Below are positions 47,221-59,504 of a stretch of DNA of 64,000 nt, piece after piece. The first letter of the stretch is position 1. Each line of letters begins with the position of its first letter. The DNA is from Sclerodactyla briareus (taxonomy: Eukaryota; Echinodermata; Holothuroidea; Dendrochirotida; Sclerodactylidae): positions 480,501 to 544,500 of the forward strand of contig JAODTK010005578.1 of the NCBI GenBank assembly GCA_026419785.1. Direction: 5' to 3'. A model generated the notes under the pieces. It worked only from the letters and a program-made list of their open reading frames with translations. It was not told the origin of the DNA and made no database searches. The translations under genes and the position numbers were made by a program.

Positions 47221-47935
47221 CAACCGTTAAACTTGCCTCACAGTACGCCAAAGATGGCCTTGATTTGACAGCATTCTCAGTTGGGCATTGTGATTCAATG
47301 TCGTGTTCGACTGAGCTAAGAGTTTGGTGTGTTGTTGTGTGTGTGTGTGTGTGTGTTGTAACAACTGTGAAGCGAGGACATTCATATGAAAAACACAACC
47401 ACATGTTTGTATAAGGGGCTAGCAGTACAAGTGTATGCTAAGTAACACAGGCTGCTCAGGAATCTTAGTATCAATCCCCTGTCAGTCCTTGGTGGGGTAG
47501 GGGTAGGTCCACTTGTGTCGTCCCATGGTTTGAAAGTATTTGTATGTGTCCTCGGCCAGCAGGTGTGAACCTCAGTTTTAGACCAGAAAATCACACACTT
47601 TCTCACACTAAACCACAATATTCAACTTTATAATTTCTAACTAACATTTTTTTTTGGACCATGTATATTCGTGTGAAGGGCTAGCAGTACAGTGTATGCT
47701 AAGTAACACAGGCTGCTCAGGAATCTTAGTATCAATCCCCTGTCAGTCCTTGGTGGGGTAGGGGTAGGTCCACTTGTGTCGTCCCATGGTTTGAAAGTAT
47801 TTGTATGTGTCCTCGGCCAGCAGGTGTGAACCTCAGTTTTAGACCAGAAAATCACACACTTTCTCACACTAAACCACAATATTCAACTTTATAATTTCTA
47901 ACTAACATTTTTTTTTGGACATGCTATATTCGTGA

Positions 47936-48110
47936 CCGGACAATTCCCACCCGGACAATTTCCCCCGGGACAATTTCCACCCGGACAATTCCCCCTCAAC
48001 GGAATGTTTCTATGGTCAGAATTAGGGGTTAGGGTCTAAAGTTAGGTCACGTTTGGGTGGAATTGTTCCAGTGGAAAGTTGTCCGGGTGGGAGTCGGTGG
48101 GAGTGTCCGG
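47936..48110. mobile_element. Foldback element in unit B, copy 2
   Basis: Same element as 47,057-47,220, carried by duplication of unit B. The right arm has an extra GTCGGTGGGAGT segment and several single-base changes. Confidence 0.8.
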
Positions 48111-48240
48111 CAACGCTATAGTGCCTACACAGTACGCCAAGATGGCCTTGTGCCTTGATTATTTGACAGCACTCTAAGTTGGGGCATTGTGTTCAATGTT
48201 CGACGTGTTAGGAATGAGCTCAGATGTTGGTGTGGTGTGG

Positions 48241-48849
48241 GTGGTGGTGGTGTAGTGGGTGTGCGTTGCTGGTATGACAACGTACCGTATGTGTATGATT
48301 AGTTGAATTTAATTTTAACAACACACAACACACGCAATAGTGTTAGCTGTATTGTCTTGCAAATTATTAGCACTTTTAGTCACCTCTATATATCAGGCTG
48401 AAATTCTTTGGGCTTCTTCTAAGTTCCAAATATCTTCTGTTCCATATAGTTATATCGTATTCCTTCTAAATGCTGCCTCGGGCATCGAAACAACTCTCTA
48501 AAGGGGGCGCTAAATTAGGATGAGTAGACCCAGGTACAATGCATTCAGCCTAGTGTTTAATTGATATACATTGCGATAACTAATAACATTAGCCATTTAA
48601 AGGAGTTTAGCATGCGTTTTCCCACTAACTAGAAATAGCCATAACCACCTGAATCGGACTGCTACATTACATATCTATCGTGTGTGCAATGAATACTTGG
48701 CAGCCTCCTCGGTTGTGATGAAACCATGCTGAATCAGGACAACTATTAATGTCTGCCTAATGTTTGTTTCATTTCTGGTTCATGTATGCTACTTCCAGTG
48801 TGCTCCATAATTATATCCCGCAAACCGTAAGTGTTCGGGGTAGTATGGT
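48241..48849. other. Unassigned sequence
   Basis: No gene or repeat is recognised. Confidence 0.5.
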
Positions 48850-49600
48850 TTGGAGTGGCCCGCACACGTAGCGCTCTATTCTTGACACTTATCGATTGAC
48901 CCAAACTGGTACACATGTCCGTATGAGTCAAATCTCGGATATAAGTTCGAAACTGGGCTATATCGTAAATTTGTTGCCCTCTATTTTGCAGGGTTTTGTC
49001 GCAAAATTTTCAGTTGTGCGATTTACGAAACGTGGTGGTTTTTGTGGGTAGTGTTGGAGCCGAAAAAAAAAAGAAATGGCGAGAATTTCAAGGTCATCCG
49101 AGGATCGAGTTTGCATTTCTTGGCAAGAGTAGTAGCCTAATTATAGCATAATGTGATGTGATATTTAAAACTTAATTGGATTTTTATGAACTTGTGAAAG
49201 GGCCAACTATCGGGCGAGTATTTTCATAATGTGGCCGCCGAGGTCCATGGAGGTCATCTTGCATGCTAATTTGCATAATAGTTGGCCAATTAGCAATCAG
49301 GGCAAATTATATATAAACTTGTTGGATTCCCCCGAAATGGTGAGTTTAGGACATTCTAACAGTCCTGATAAATTATCAATTGCGGTGAAAATCACTGAAG
49401 GTCCTTATGTGTGTGATTTACATAGTGTTCGCATAATTAGAATAATAATGCAATTATTTTCTCAACGTCTAGGGATTTTGACGAATCTTTGTGAATAGGA
49501 CCTACTACCAGTCCCCCTGATAAATTTATTCAATAGCATCAGGACGGCACGGAGGGTGTGTAAATTTGTGGGACTAATTGCATATTAGTTGTCCTATCAG
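48850..49600 (+). mobile_element. Family E element, copy 4
   Basis: GCGCTC..ATCGATTGACCCAAACTGG, TACACATGTCCGTATGAGTC and AAATCTCGGATATAAGTTCG (48,870-48,947) match copies 1-3. It then carries AATTTCAAGGTCATCCGAGG (49,083-49,102) and further TTTGCAT..GGTCAT blocks. It runs into the tandem block at 49,600. Confidence 0.7.
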
Positions 49601-50695
49601 TCAAAATGATGAGTTTAATAATTTTTTAGCAATAACATTGGACATGTTCATTGGAATGCAATATGCTTCTAGGACAGTGGATTGCATACATGCATGGAAC
49701 AATTTTTATAAGAGCCGCCATGTCATTGAAGGTCATTTAAAGGTCACTTAGGGGTCAAAAAAACGGATCCAGTACTTTTTCGGCAATAATAATAGCACTG
49801 GGTGTGTTCATCAGAATGCAAATGCTCCTAGATTGAATGTATCACATGGCGAGTAACATTCTCATGAAAAATGTCACCATCATTAATTCATTCGGGGTCC
49901 TTAGTGGTCGCAAAACTGTTTTTTTGCGAGAATCGTAGAATTGGAATTCCGCGAAGGCGGATGTTCACCATTGGATATAATTGTTGACCTCATGTGGGTG
50001 ACCTCTGACCTGAATTTGACCTCTGTCCGGGTGGTCATGTGGTTAAAGGTCGAACTCTTGAAGTAAATGTGCTTATTTAAGGAGTTTACGGAAAAAAAAA
50101 AGAACTGGTTTATTTTTGGATATGTGATAGAGCTTTGTGTGCTTTATGGAGGGAAAACAATCCCGCTTCGATCTGTTTACTTTTTTTTAGTAGTTCCAGG
50201 GTTCAAATTTCAATTTTATCCCTTTTTCGCAATAACAGTGGACGTGTTTCATTGGAATGCAATATGCTTCTAGAGTGGATCATCACATGGATGTAACAAT
50301 TTTCATAAAACCCGCATGTCATTGAAGGTCATTAAGGGTCCCTTAGGGTTCAAAACCGGCGTTTTATAGGATACTTTTTCCGACAATAGCACTGGTGTGT
50401 TCATCAGATGCAAAATGCTCCTAGGAGGGAGTGTATCACATGAAGCGGAACAATTTCATAAAAAACGGTCATATCATTAAAGGTCATTCGAGGTCACGTA
50501 GGAGTCAAAAAAAACGTTTTGTGGCGATAACGGAGAATGATATCTGCGAAGGCTGGGATGGTTCACCATTTGTGATATAAGTTGTTGGACCTGCATGTGT
50601 GTGACCATTGACCTGAATTAATTTGACCTCTGTGGGTTGGCCTGTGGTTAAGGTGCGGGAATCTTGAAAAATGTGCTTATTTAAGGACGCGCACC
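49600..50695 (+). repeat. 595-bp higher-order tandem duplication
   Basis: Two halves, about 49,600-50,200 and 50,205-50,695, share the same order. Each has two 150-bp subunits (GCAATAAC..TGGAC.TGTT, CATTGGAATGCAATATGCTT, CATGTCATTGAAGGTCATT, CTTAGGGGTCAAAA), then TTCACCATTGGATATAATTG, TTGACCTCTGT and ATGTGCTTATTTAAGGA. For example TTCACCATT occurs at 49,967 and 50,562. The subunit-plus-end order also occurs once at 34,110-34,340 within the hAT-like element. Confidence 0.8.
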
Positions 50696-51595
50696 TTGTC
50701 CGGGGCTGTAAGGCTGTAAGGATGCCTCATAACAATTAACAAGTGCATTATGGAATGACCCATGGACCTGTACACGTTGGCGCTTCACATCTATAAATGT
50801 CTTCTTTCCCGAATATGTCCGTTTCATGTTCACAAATTTTTTGAATAAGAGATGCGGGAATTACTTCTAGCGTTTACCCGCCCGACATTTTTAGTTTGGG
50901 GATGTTTTCACTCATTGGCAAAGTATAGCTCATGGAGAGGACGGTACTATAAGGATATGGAGGAACTGTAGGAAACTCTTCAATATTTTTGTGTAGAGTT
51001 GTGAATTAACCTATTCCTATATTGTGACATAGGGAATTGGCCTATTTGGTGTCATATATATTATTACATTAAAACAGCACAATGGATGTTAACTCAACCA
51101 GATTGAATGGAAAGAAACCGTAATGTATCTTTTGAGTAAGTATTATTGTGAAATTTCAAGGCATCTTCATCAAATAGTCATGCAAAATAACAATATTACA
51201 GGTATATCTTATTTGAATGATCATTGATACGAACTGGTTTGATTGCTGTGATGGCCTGCTTACCAAAAAGAATATCTGTCTGCTGTTGTAATTTTTTGGA
51301 TGATTTTGTTGGTACAGTAACCCTTCTTAACCTAATGGTTCAGGTCATTGGCTCAGCTTGCCCGTCCATGCGCTCTCTCATCTGGTGTTGCATGACTATA
51401 AATCCAATTGACCCGTACTCCAGGCAAGCATGGCAAGGTGAATAGATGCAACTTTGATCGGAAACAGCACCCCACGTCATTGAGAATCGCTCTGCTATAA
51501 TCTGTGAGACACAAGTGTGAGTACAATGAGAATGTATCACACTCATTTTTAGCTCAAACCAGCGATGTCTGGTTGGACTATCAGTGTGATGCCGC
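50696..51595. other. Unassigned sequence
   Basis: No repeat or gene is recognised. Confidence 0.5.
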
Positions 51596-52345
51596 ATGTC
51601 TTCTATCTACTATCTCTCTATCCTCCTATCTAGCCTCCTATCTATCCTCCTGAGCTTTCCTTTTCTGGCTACAAATGTTGTGCTTTGGATGACTCTCGAC
51701 CAGACTTGGTCACAATGTTTTATTGACTCATGGGTCATCTTTGGCCACCAAAAGGTCAAGGTCAATAGTATTAAAGGTCCAATGGCCAATAAAGTGCAAA
51801 ACGTACTTCTACCACATTTGGTGCACATGCTGATGTTTTTGTCATAATGATGTTCTAATAGCTGTACCTTTGGGTTGTACAGAAGTTGTTGGTCCAAGGT
51901 CTCCCTTGGGCCCGATAAGGCCATTTCATGAAATTCACACAATGGTACTTGAACTGCATCTCCTCCTCTCCTCCCCACATTTTTATTCATTTTGTTTACA
52001 GTTCTATGTAATGGTCTTTCGAGACAGGCCGCCATGCGGTCGTTCAGGATTTTGGCCCTAGGCCCCATTATATGAAATATTACACTTGTATCTCTTACCA
52101 AACTCTAGTTGCACCATGCTGATGTTTGGTCATAATGTTGGTCTAATATCTGTACCTTCATGAGCCCAGGGATTTGGGACCCATGGCCAAGTGTGGGCCC
52201 GAGGGCCCAGCATGTGGATACACAGAATGCTCCCTACCTCTCACAAGTTGTGATTGCACGAGTACTTGGCATTAAGGCTTATGTCCATAATGATGGTCTA
52301 CAGACTTACCTTCGGGGCATTCAAGGAATTTTTAACCAAGGTTAA
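51596..52345 (+). repeat. Degenerate tandem repeat, about 290-bp spacing
   Basis: CACATGCTGATGTTTTTGTC plus ATAATGATGTTCTAATAGCT (51,825-51,862) recurs as CCATGCTGATGTTTGGTCAT plus AATGTTGGTCTAATATCTGT (52,115-52,154), and a weaker form lies at 52,270-52,310. A CTATC/CCTC microsatellite-like stretch precedes it (51,603-51,652). The 163-codon minus frame that crosses it has no domain. Confidence 0.6.
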
Positions 52346-53299
52346 CCCCTGTCCTACACAGCCACAATGAGCTATGAAGGGAAACTTAATGTCAGAACCA
52401 TTTTTGTCTCACGGAACAAGTTCAAAAGAACCCTAGCCGATCACTAAGGAATATGTGTGGGTGTGGGGTGTGCATGTCACACTGCTTGAAGCAGAAGTCT
52501 CTAAAATGGTGGTAATTAGCCTATTTTCTGAATTACTGTGAGAATAATGAAAAATATCTCATTCTCATATAGCTTACTCCCGTCAACGAAGATGCATCAA
52601 AGCCCTTTACAGGATAATACCCCTGATCAGACGTGATTGTCACAACCGTATGGACAACCTCACATCAGGCTTTGTCTCTCTAATGCACCAAATTCAGACA
52701 TCACTGCAAAAAAATTCAGTACTTCATTGTGTACAGGGGAGACTTCCCAATACTCCAAAACTCCAAGCTTACTCATGAGCTAATCCGCCTCCCCTGAGCT
52801 TGTAAGTAAGATTACAAAGGAACAGTAGGTGATTTGCTTGGCACATAAGAGGTACAGGGTAGAAGATGGATTAATCTATCAGATTTTCAGCATAAATTTG
52901 CATGATTTTTTTGAATTTCAAAGTTTGTCAGATTTTCCCAAAACTTCAGTGATATTGTCTCGACCCAAACTTATTTACAAAGTTTTGGGGTCCCTGGAGG
53001 TCATCAATATGTACAGTTTGTATAAAATTAGCAAATATTGAAGTTGGTGGATTTTAGGAACAATTGGGGGCATGGACATGTACCTTCATTTCCGAAAATC
53101 CTAACATGGATCATGGTCACAGAAAGGCCTTCAACGGCTGCTTTGCATCTAGATAATGCATAATTCCAGGTTTGTCAGAGTCATGGTTCTCCACACCCGT
53201 TTAAGATAGATTGAGGGCTTGGAGCTCATTTCAGTTGTATAATTGATGTGGATTCGAAATTACAAAGTATCACAAGTTTCAAACATACACTGTAGATCT
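52346..53299. other. Unassigned AT-rich sequence
   Basis: No repeat or gene is recognised. Confidence 0.5.
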
Positions 53300-53560
53300 A
53301 TTGTTGTTTGTTTGTTTTGTTTATTTGGTGCTCCATGGTCAATACAATACAGATACAGACATAGGAAAAAGTAACAAAACAAAGAACAATAGGACACAGG
53401 CAACACCCATTATGGGGGACGGTGGGCCGAGGCTTGAATTAGCTCAAAATTAAGTGTTGCACACCCTAAAAGGGGCTCAACAAGTTGGGTATGAAATGAA
53501 AACTAATGAGGTTCAGGGAAACAACATACTGACAGTTCACCAGCACACTCGGGTCACGAG
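53300..53560 (-). mobile_element. LINE 3' tail fragment
   Basis: On the minus strand the end reads TATTGACCATGGAGCACCAA, then ATAAACAAAACAAACAAACA. This D-H-x-A/E-H-Q-style end with an AAACA tail is one I associate with 3' ends of LINEs. Upstream, GAGCCCCTTTTAGGGTGTGC (53,455-53,474) is shared in form with GGCCCTTTTTAGGGTGTG at 58,113-58,131, next to an RT C-terminal remnant. No RT blocks remain here. Confidence 0.55.
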
Positions 53561-56514
53561 CCGCAGTGGGGGCGTTGACAGGGCTCTTTTATGATGGAGG
53601 TTTGACGGCGTAAAATATTTAACATGTGCACCGTTTATTTGTGTGATACGGAAAATTTGAACCGTAGACCAAAACTCCTAATTCAAAACGAAAAAAATCA
53701 TATAAAAACAGTTCACCCCTCCCCACCGTACTAACGAGGAGGGGTAAGTAGGCCTGGATGAAAACAGAGGGACCCGGGAGGGGTAGTGGTGGGAGTCCAA
53801 TGGTCTACTAAGTGCGATACGGGGGACAAGTTTGTACGATAGCGAAATTATGGTCTTGGCAGTGAAGCCTAGAATTTAAAAATGACCTACAGCTAGGTCA
53901 TTTATTGTTTTAAGGGAAGGGTAATGAAATACTGGATGGACAAGGGTGAGGAAGAGGTTTGGTAGAAAACATTAGATAAATATACAACATTGCCAGGATT
54001 CTATACTAAACAGTCATAACTGACAATACGACTGACCAGATTCAATAGAGAGAACACGTACGCATTCCGTTCACGTCGATCCAACCTAGGCAAGGGTGGG
54101 GGGGCAGCCGCCCCTCTCTGCAGAAACTAGAGGGCGCCACACGAAGAGGCCCGGCAAGGATTTTTGATAAAGACAACAAACAGAAATAAGTGAAAATGTT
54201 AAAGCAAAAGAGATTTTGTCCACGGAAAAAGAGCACATCAAGTCAATAGAACCAACTACCCTTTCATTACTTCAGCTACGCTCAAACCCCTGCGTACGGA
54301 TACAGTCATTTAGCGTCGTCACATTTATGCAAGCAGCAACAGTCCCTGCATCGGTGGATAATATTGAGTATACCAACGGCGTCAGTGGTCAGCGCGCCCG
54401 CATGATTTTTTCACGGACCAATACAATTATTTGAAAATGACCCACTGAACAACGCCCCTTTTTCCCCAACGACCCAAAAAAAAACTTCTAGATTTTATTT
54501 TTAATTGAGTTTTTGCATGGGTATAAAAGAGCGATTCGAACCCTAACCTTGGAATTGAACCTCCCCATGAAAGTGTGAAAAGAGTTGCTGCACAAATTCA
54601 CAGCTGTGATTCCGATGGAGCCGAACTTTATCATAAAATTGGACTGCGAATGCTGCTGAGGGACAAGGACGGGTCACTGAGACAGTGACAAAAACACCGG
54701 AGACACAAATGGAACTATTCGATTTTCTTGTGTTTTATTGGGCAATGTTGCCCAAATTTGCAAAGGGGTGCGATTTACTTGAAGTTAGCGTAAAAGCAGC
54801 ATCATGCGAGCTCGGTTCTTCCACAAATAAAAGCTTATTGAAAGGTCTTCGGTCAACAATGGTCCCGTATCGAATAATCAACCTGGCCATCATGAGTATT
54901 AAACGTGAAAAAATTTAGAGGTTGACATGGACAGCATGATTGACAAGTTCTTGAGGCAAGACCTGGAAGGTTTGGCCGCCGGGATGACTTGAAGTAGACA
55001 GGGCTTCACAAGCTTAAGTTGGTGCACACTGAAGATATAAAAACACTATACTATTATTCTCCAAAACGGAGAGATAAAAGTAAACCGCGAGATGATGATA
55101 TGGAATGTAGAGTAATGTAGCAAGGTTCCATAGCCGTCAGTGGACCCCCCCCCAACCTTATTTCATTCGGTATTTCCGTACGTAGTTGATATCAAGGAAG
55201 ATCCGAAGGGGGGGGGGCGCCGAATCAGATCTCTTGTCTCTTGACCCACCTACAAACTACTCTCGTGAAGCCCTGAACTACGGCTCAATTTTAACCAGCA
55301 GTGAGTCCTTGTGCATCCCCGCAGCCTGTTTTAGTTAGCTGCCGCAATGGTCGAGTATCTAACAAGCGGCTCCTTCCCCTTGCGAGATGAGCGAAACGAC
55401 CCTCTGTGGATGAAACATGGGCAGGTTATATGAACGAATAATTTATTGTTACACTCTTGAGGATAGGACATGGCTACAAACACTACTAGGGCCGGTGCCC
55501 CCTTCCCACCCCCCCCCCCCCGTTCCTTTGTAAATAGAATACGGAACAGTTGTAAAAGTACAATCTGTTGTAGCGCCATGTTTCAAGTGTTAGGATTCGG
55601 GCAACATCAGTCATGCATGATAACTAACAGCCGACGCCGTTATAATGGCGGCGGTTTGTCTGTTTGTAATACAACCTCGATGGCAGTTAGTATTTGGGGT
55701 GGCTACGGCAATATGTAAATTTCCAACTATCGTATATTCGTGTAAAAAAACAAGGAGCGGGAAGCGGTCTTAGTTGCCAATACGTGAAGTACTCACTCAC
55801 ACGTTGAGGTAGTTATCAAACGGGGGGGGGGGTCGCGGGATCATTCATGTTAAAATGCCCAGCTGGGTCTCGGAGTGAATGATTTGCAGTTGACATAGCG
55901 TCCAAGACGTATAATGTACTAGGATTTTGTTACCCTCGTACCTATTCGATTTTATATTCAGTAAGTATCTAATTGAAATAATAAACCAGCAAAGTATTTT
56001 TTAGAACAGCCAGGTACTGCCAAAAAATGGAACATTTCATAGAACTGGGGGGGACATGCCCAGGGCCATCGAGAGGAGGATAGACAGGGGGAAATTTGGG
56101 AGCCCAAAACTGTACCACATTGTTGTGGAGCACTGGCGGAAAGGACCAATGCAATAGTCGGTTACCGGGCGTGGATAGCGGTTCTGCAGACGTCTGCAGA
56201 GGCTTCAAAATTTTGTCTGAATGCTCCCAAACAATGGTTATTACCGCGTTGTGAGCTGGGAAAGTCGTTTCCCATTATTGAGAGCCCGAGCTTAGTTCTC
56301 AAAAAATACGCTTCGAAAAAACTCTTGCGGTGCTCCACGAGACGGTCCATCTAAGTAGATCCCGTCCCAAAATAATATGACTCTACTGGGGACAGGCTCT
56401 CAACCTCCTTCACATGCCGGCAAAGGTCATGGGCATTGTCACTACCTTACATGTAAGGCTAATTACAACAGTGTTACGTTCCAGACAAACAAGAACACGG
56501 AGCTTGATGAAAAT
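53561..56514. other. Unassigned sequence with G/C runs
   Basis: Contains C9 at 55,145-55,153, G9 at 55,209-55,217, C13 at 55,509-55,521 and G10 near 55,822. No gene is recognised; frames at 54,216-54,434, 54,685-54,918 and 55,331-55,579 lack motifs. Confidence 0.45.
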
Positions 56515-56600
56515 AAAGCTGGATAATAATGTAGTTCTTATATAGCGCACATATCAAGCTAACAGCTGCTCAAGGCGCTCCACAACAGTGTGGATTAAAA
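56515..56600 (-). mobile_element. LINE-type 3' tail motif
   Basis: The minus strand reads GGAGCGCCTTGAGCAGCTG, then ATATGTGCGCTATATAAGAA and CTACATTATTATCC. Paired GCGCCTTGAGCA and GCGCTATATAA before ATTATT is the common 3' end of L2/CR1-like LINEs and of SINEs that borrow their tails, and parallels the tail at 2,850-2,945. No RT sequence is recognised upstream (56,600-56,990), so it may be a SINE or a short truncation. Confidence 0.55.
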
Positions 56601-56993
56601 TGTTGGGGGAGCATGACGGGAAACAGGATCGGGGCGAGACACACCTGAGCATTCAGGTGTGCACAGCTTCATCTGAATTTTGGGGGCTCAAGAGTAATAG
56701 GGAGGGGGCTCAAACAGTGGAAGAGGTGAAACTAAGTGTGGCAAAATAAATACATGGGATTGGGGGTCGCCAAACCCGCCATCTCCCGACCCCCCACTCA
56801 CCTCTCTGACACAATTTCATCACCCTAAGCCCACTGATCGCTGCGCCTTTCGGCATCCGAAAAGTTTCCGTACCGAACCGTTCCTAAAAAACATTTTGGT
56901 TATTGTTTTCACAACGTTTAATCAATATCAATGTCGGTAGCGGGGCATGCTGCCCTATATGAATGGAGCAAATTCCACATCCAGTAAAAGGCA

Positions 56994-57132
56994 ATGAGCG
57001 TCACACCACCCTCTCAAAAGTGGGGGATATGGCACATTTTCAAAATTTTACTGTGTGAAAATGTTAATGCATGGGGCATTGTCAAAAGTGGGGGGACATG
57101 CCTCCCCCAGTACCCCACCTGTTGACGCTCAT
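56994..57132. mobile_element. 139-bp MITE-like element
   Basis: ATGAGCGTCA at the left and TGACGCTCAT at the right are perfect 10-bp inverted ends. CAAAAGTGGGGG occurs twice inside (57,014-57,025 and 57,083-57,094). The right end CCCCACCTGTTGACGC also occurs at 26,506-26,521 at the edge of the nested insertion. Non-coding. Confidence 0.75.
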
Positions 57133-58084
57133 GGTAAACTTTCGCAAACGTGTTAAGTCATTTCTTAGAAATCTAAAACAAATTCAGAAACATTTGCATA
57201 CCTACCACCTGTGAACAAAACATGATCTAAACATCAAGTTCACAAGGCTAGGACCTAATTAAAAAAAGAGTCGCAGCACAAAGAAATAGTGCAACTGCAC
57301 CCTTCCTCCAGCTCTTCCCCGGTTAATTATGGCAATTAAAATGCTAAGCCCGGTTACTGGTCCACTAGTGACAAAAAATGAACAAATAGAAGAAGAAAAG
57401 GGCCTCCACCGAGAGGAGAATTCGAACACGCGAAGAAAGCTTTATTCCCCGTCGCGTTAATCAATGAACCACGACACAGCTGACATACACAGAACCGTTA
57501 GAATGTTGATTTCATCCTCGTCGATAATCCACCAGGTTCACAAGGCCTCCGCTTGTCTTCCTTCCGGATTCTGTTCAGTACCTGTTGCATTCTTTGCTAT
57601 CGTGACCCTGGTTTAAAACACTCTTTTGGGAGCCATCATTCAGATCACCTTACACACTGCAAAACGAGTATCTCTGTGTCACTGGGGTCCGCCATCCTTT
57701 TATGAGTGTTGCGAGGTAATCGGCGCGTGATTGGTAAATAATCAGCTGACCTCATAACACCACACTGATTGGTTGGAAGTGTTCGACGACATATCAGGAA
57801 ATTTTCGGAAACAACGAAAGATTTAAACCTTACAAACTCGTTCCTGTACCAGAGTTGTGCTTGTGAACTTGAATGACCTTCCTAAAACTACACTACATTT
57901 CACATCTTGCACAAAATTATCGAGCCCTTTTTAGGGGGTCATATTACACAAGGCGATTCAGACCTTCGGAGCTGTTCGGCACTGCCCTATTAGGCCCAAC
58001 AAAAATTCGCCCATTTTCAGTGGGGGTCCCACATCCAACATTGCACAAGTGTTAAGACGAGGGAAACAAAAACAAAAACCCCCC
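57133..58084. other. Unassigned sequence
   Basis: No repeat or gene is recognised. Confidence 0.5.
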
Positions 58085-58400
58085 AACCTAACCCCACAAC
58101 CCCCACATAAGAGTGACACACCCTAAAAAGGGCCTGCATGCAGGTCAATCACAAAAAGATGCTGCTTCAACTCAGCTTTAAAAGCAGTGTTGGAGGCAAC
58201 AGCCCTTTACTTATTAATAGAAGCGCATTCCATTCATGTATTGCAGTAGAGCAGAAGGTGGGACCAGTCATCTCTTTAACATTGGGACCGAGAAATGTAA
58301 GAGTCTATCCCGGGTAGCATATTAAAGAACAGTAAGAATTTAAATGAATTAGTATTCAAATATGGGGAACTAGTACCATCAGCAATATTTTGTGTGTATG
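58085..58400 (-). pseudogene. LINE reverse transcriptase C-terminal remnant
   Basis: Minus-strand blocks FCSTAIHEWNAL (58,222-58,257) and VASNTAFKAELKQHLF (58,153-58,200) correspond to the W-N-x-L..F+..L+..L signature at the end of LINE RTs, separated by one frameshift. A stop follows VIDLHAGPF, and then a 3' UTR with CCCTTTTTAGGGTGTG. The 3' UTR resembles that at 53,455, so both fragments probably come from one LINE family. Confidence 0.65.
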
Positions 58401-59095
58401 GTTCACCTGATTAAATTTTTAGCTTCTATTTTCCACGTTACATCCTAACCAGCTATCTCCGTTGGCCCAAGCATGGAACTTGGGCCATGCAATAGCATGA
58501 GACACACTTTTAGACCGTCTTGGGGTCTCTTCCATTGTGTCTATTTTGCTTTGATTTATGCACGGTTTTTTCCCTAGTTTGTTTGATTCCATGGAAACGT
58601 ATTAAGTGCGTCCACTTATTGGTCCTGAGATAATTAGGTCTCGCGGTCCTCACCGCCACTTGGTATGTGTGTGCCACACTTGCTCGTTAGCAGTTTCGTC
58701 CTTTGAAAACTGTTAAGGAGTCCTGGTTTTTGAGGAAATGCTCCTTGGGGTGAACATGATAAGATTTCAGGCACCAAATCATTGGATGAAGTAGGGGATG
58801 CATACCCCATTCCATGTGACTTGATGTTTCATCAAGCCTCGTCCAGATTAAACGATGAACGGTAGTTGCTATGGTGATTACTGTGACCATAGGTACAAAA
58901 TTTGAAAAAAAAAATTTTAGATTTGAAAAGTCTCCGGTTCAAGAGCCAAGAGTGAGGCTGGCCCATGAAATGAACCGTGGGCAAGTGTCCCTGGACATAT
59001 TTGATCGTGGCATGCACACCACCGATATCTTTTGTTCTTCCCTCTTCTCCACTAGTCTCTCTTTATGATATATGAAGGGAGGTGCATGACCATTC
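58401..59095. other. Unassigned sequence
   Basis: No repeat or gene is recognised. Confidence 0.5.
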
Positions 59096-59160
59096 CCAAC
59101 CTGCTCCCAGGGCCCCCAACCTGCTCCCAAGGGCCACCAACCTGCTCCCAGGGCCACCAA
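59096..59160. repeat. Minisatellite, 3 units of about 22 bp
   Basis: CCAACCTGCTCCCAGGGCC repeats three times with small variants (AAGGGCCA in unit two). Confidence 0.9.
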
Positions 59161-59504
59161 AATCACTTGGCTTCTCATCCAAGGAGATCAGTTTACTCCA
59201 TGATCGGAACCACTTTCTCAGAACCAGATGAGCCCATTCATGTTCCAACATGACGCTCACATCTGACTGTCCCAAGACTTTTGCAAATTTCCAAAAAAAG
59301 CCAAAAATCCAATGCCCAAATTCACTGCCTTACAACAACCAAAAGTGAAGACCAAGATCTTGAACTATCGCCAAAGTGCATTAAGACAGGAATGTCCTAG
59401 ACCCCCTGCTTGATTTCAAACCCGAATATTTGCTTGCAAAGCGGTCCCTGATACCAGCTGCTGCCATTCTCCATTAGTAAAAACCTAAACCTGAGGGGTT
59501 GACT
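59161..59504. other. Unassigned sequence
   Basis: Nothing is recognised between the two minisatellites. Confidence 0.5.

Larger units (their letters stand above)
46370..48240. repeat. Compound A/B tandem array
   Basis: Unit A (about 265 bp) begins TTGTAACAACTGTGAAGCGA and ends TCACACTAAACCACAATAT. Copies are at 46,370-46,632, 46,733-47,000, 47,357-47,622 and, lacking its first part, 47,675-47,882. Unit B (about 345 bp) begins TTCAACTTTATAATTTCTAA and holds a foldback element, with copies at 47,000-47,345 and 47,881-48,235. The order is A-A-B-A-A-B. The 3' two-thirds of the A copies are nearly identical while GT tracts separate them, suggesting recent duplication. Minus-strand frames repeat in each A unit because the sequence repeats; no domain is recognised. 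Confidence 0.9.

Noticed and set aside
46202-47879. Nearly identical minus-strand frames repeated four times
   Set aside because: Identity comes from the tandem A units; frames end at different points and match no domain.
51610-52101. 163-codon minus frame
   Set aside because: It crosses a degenerate tandem repeat and the two repeat units are not conserved in that frame.
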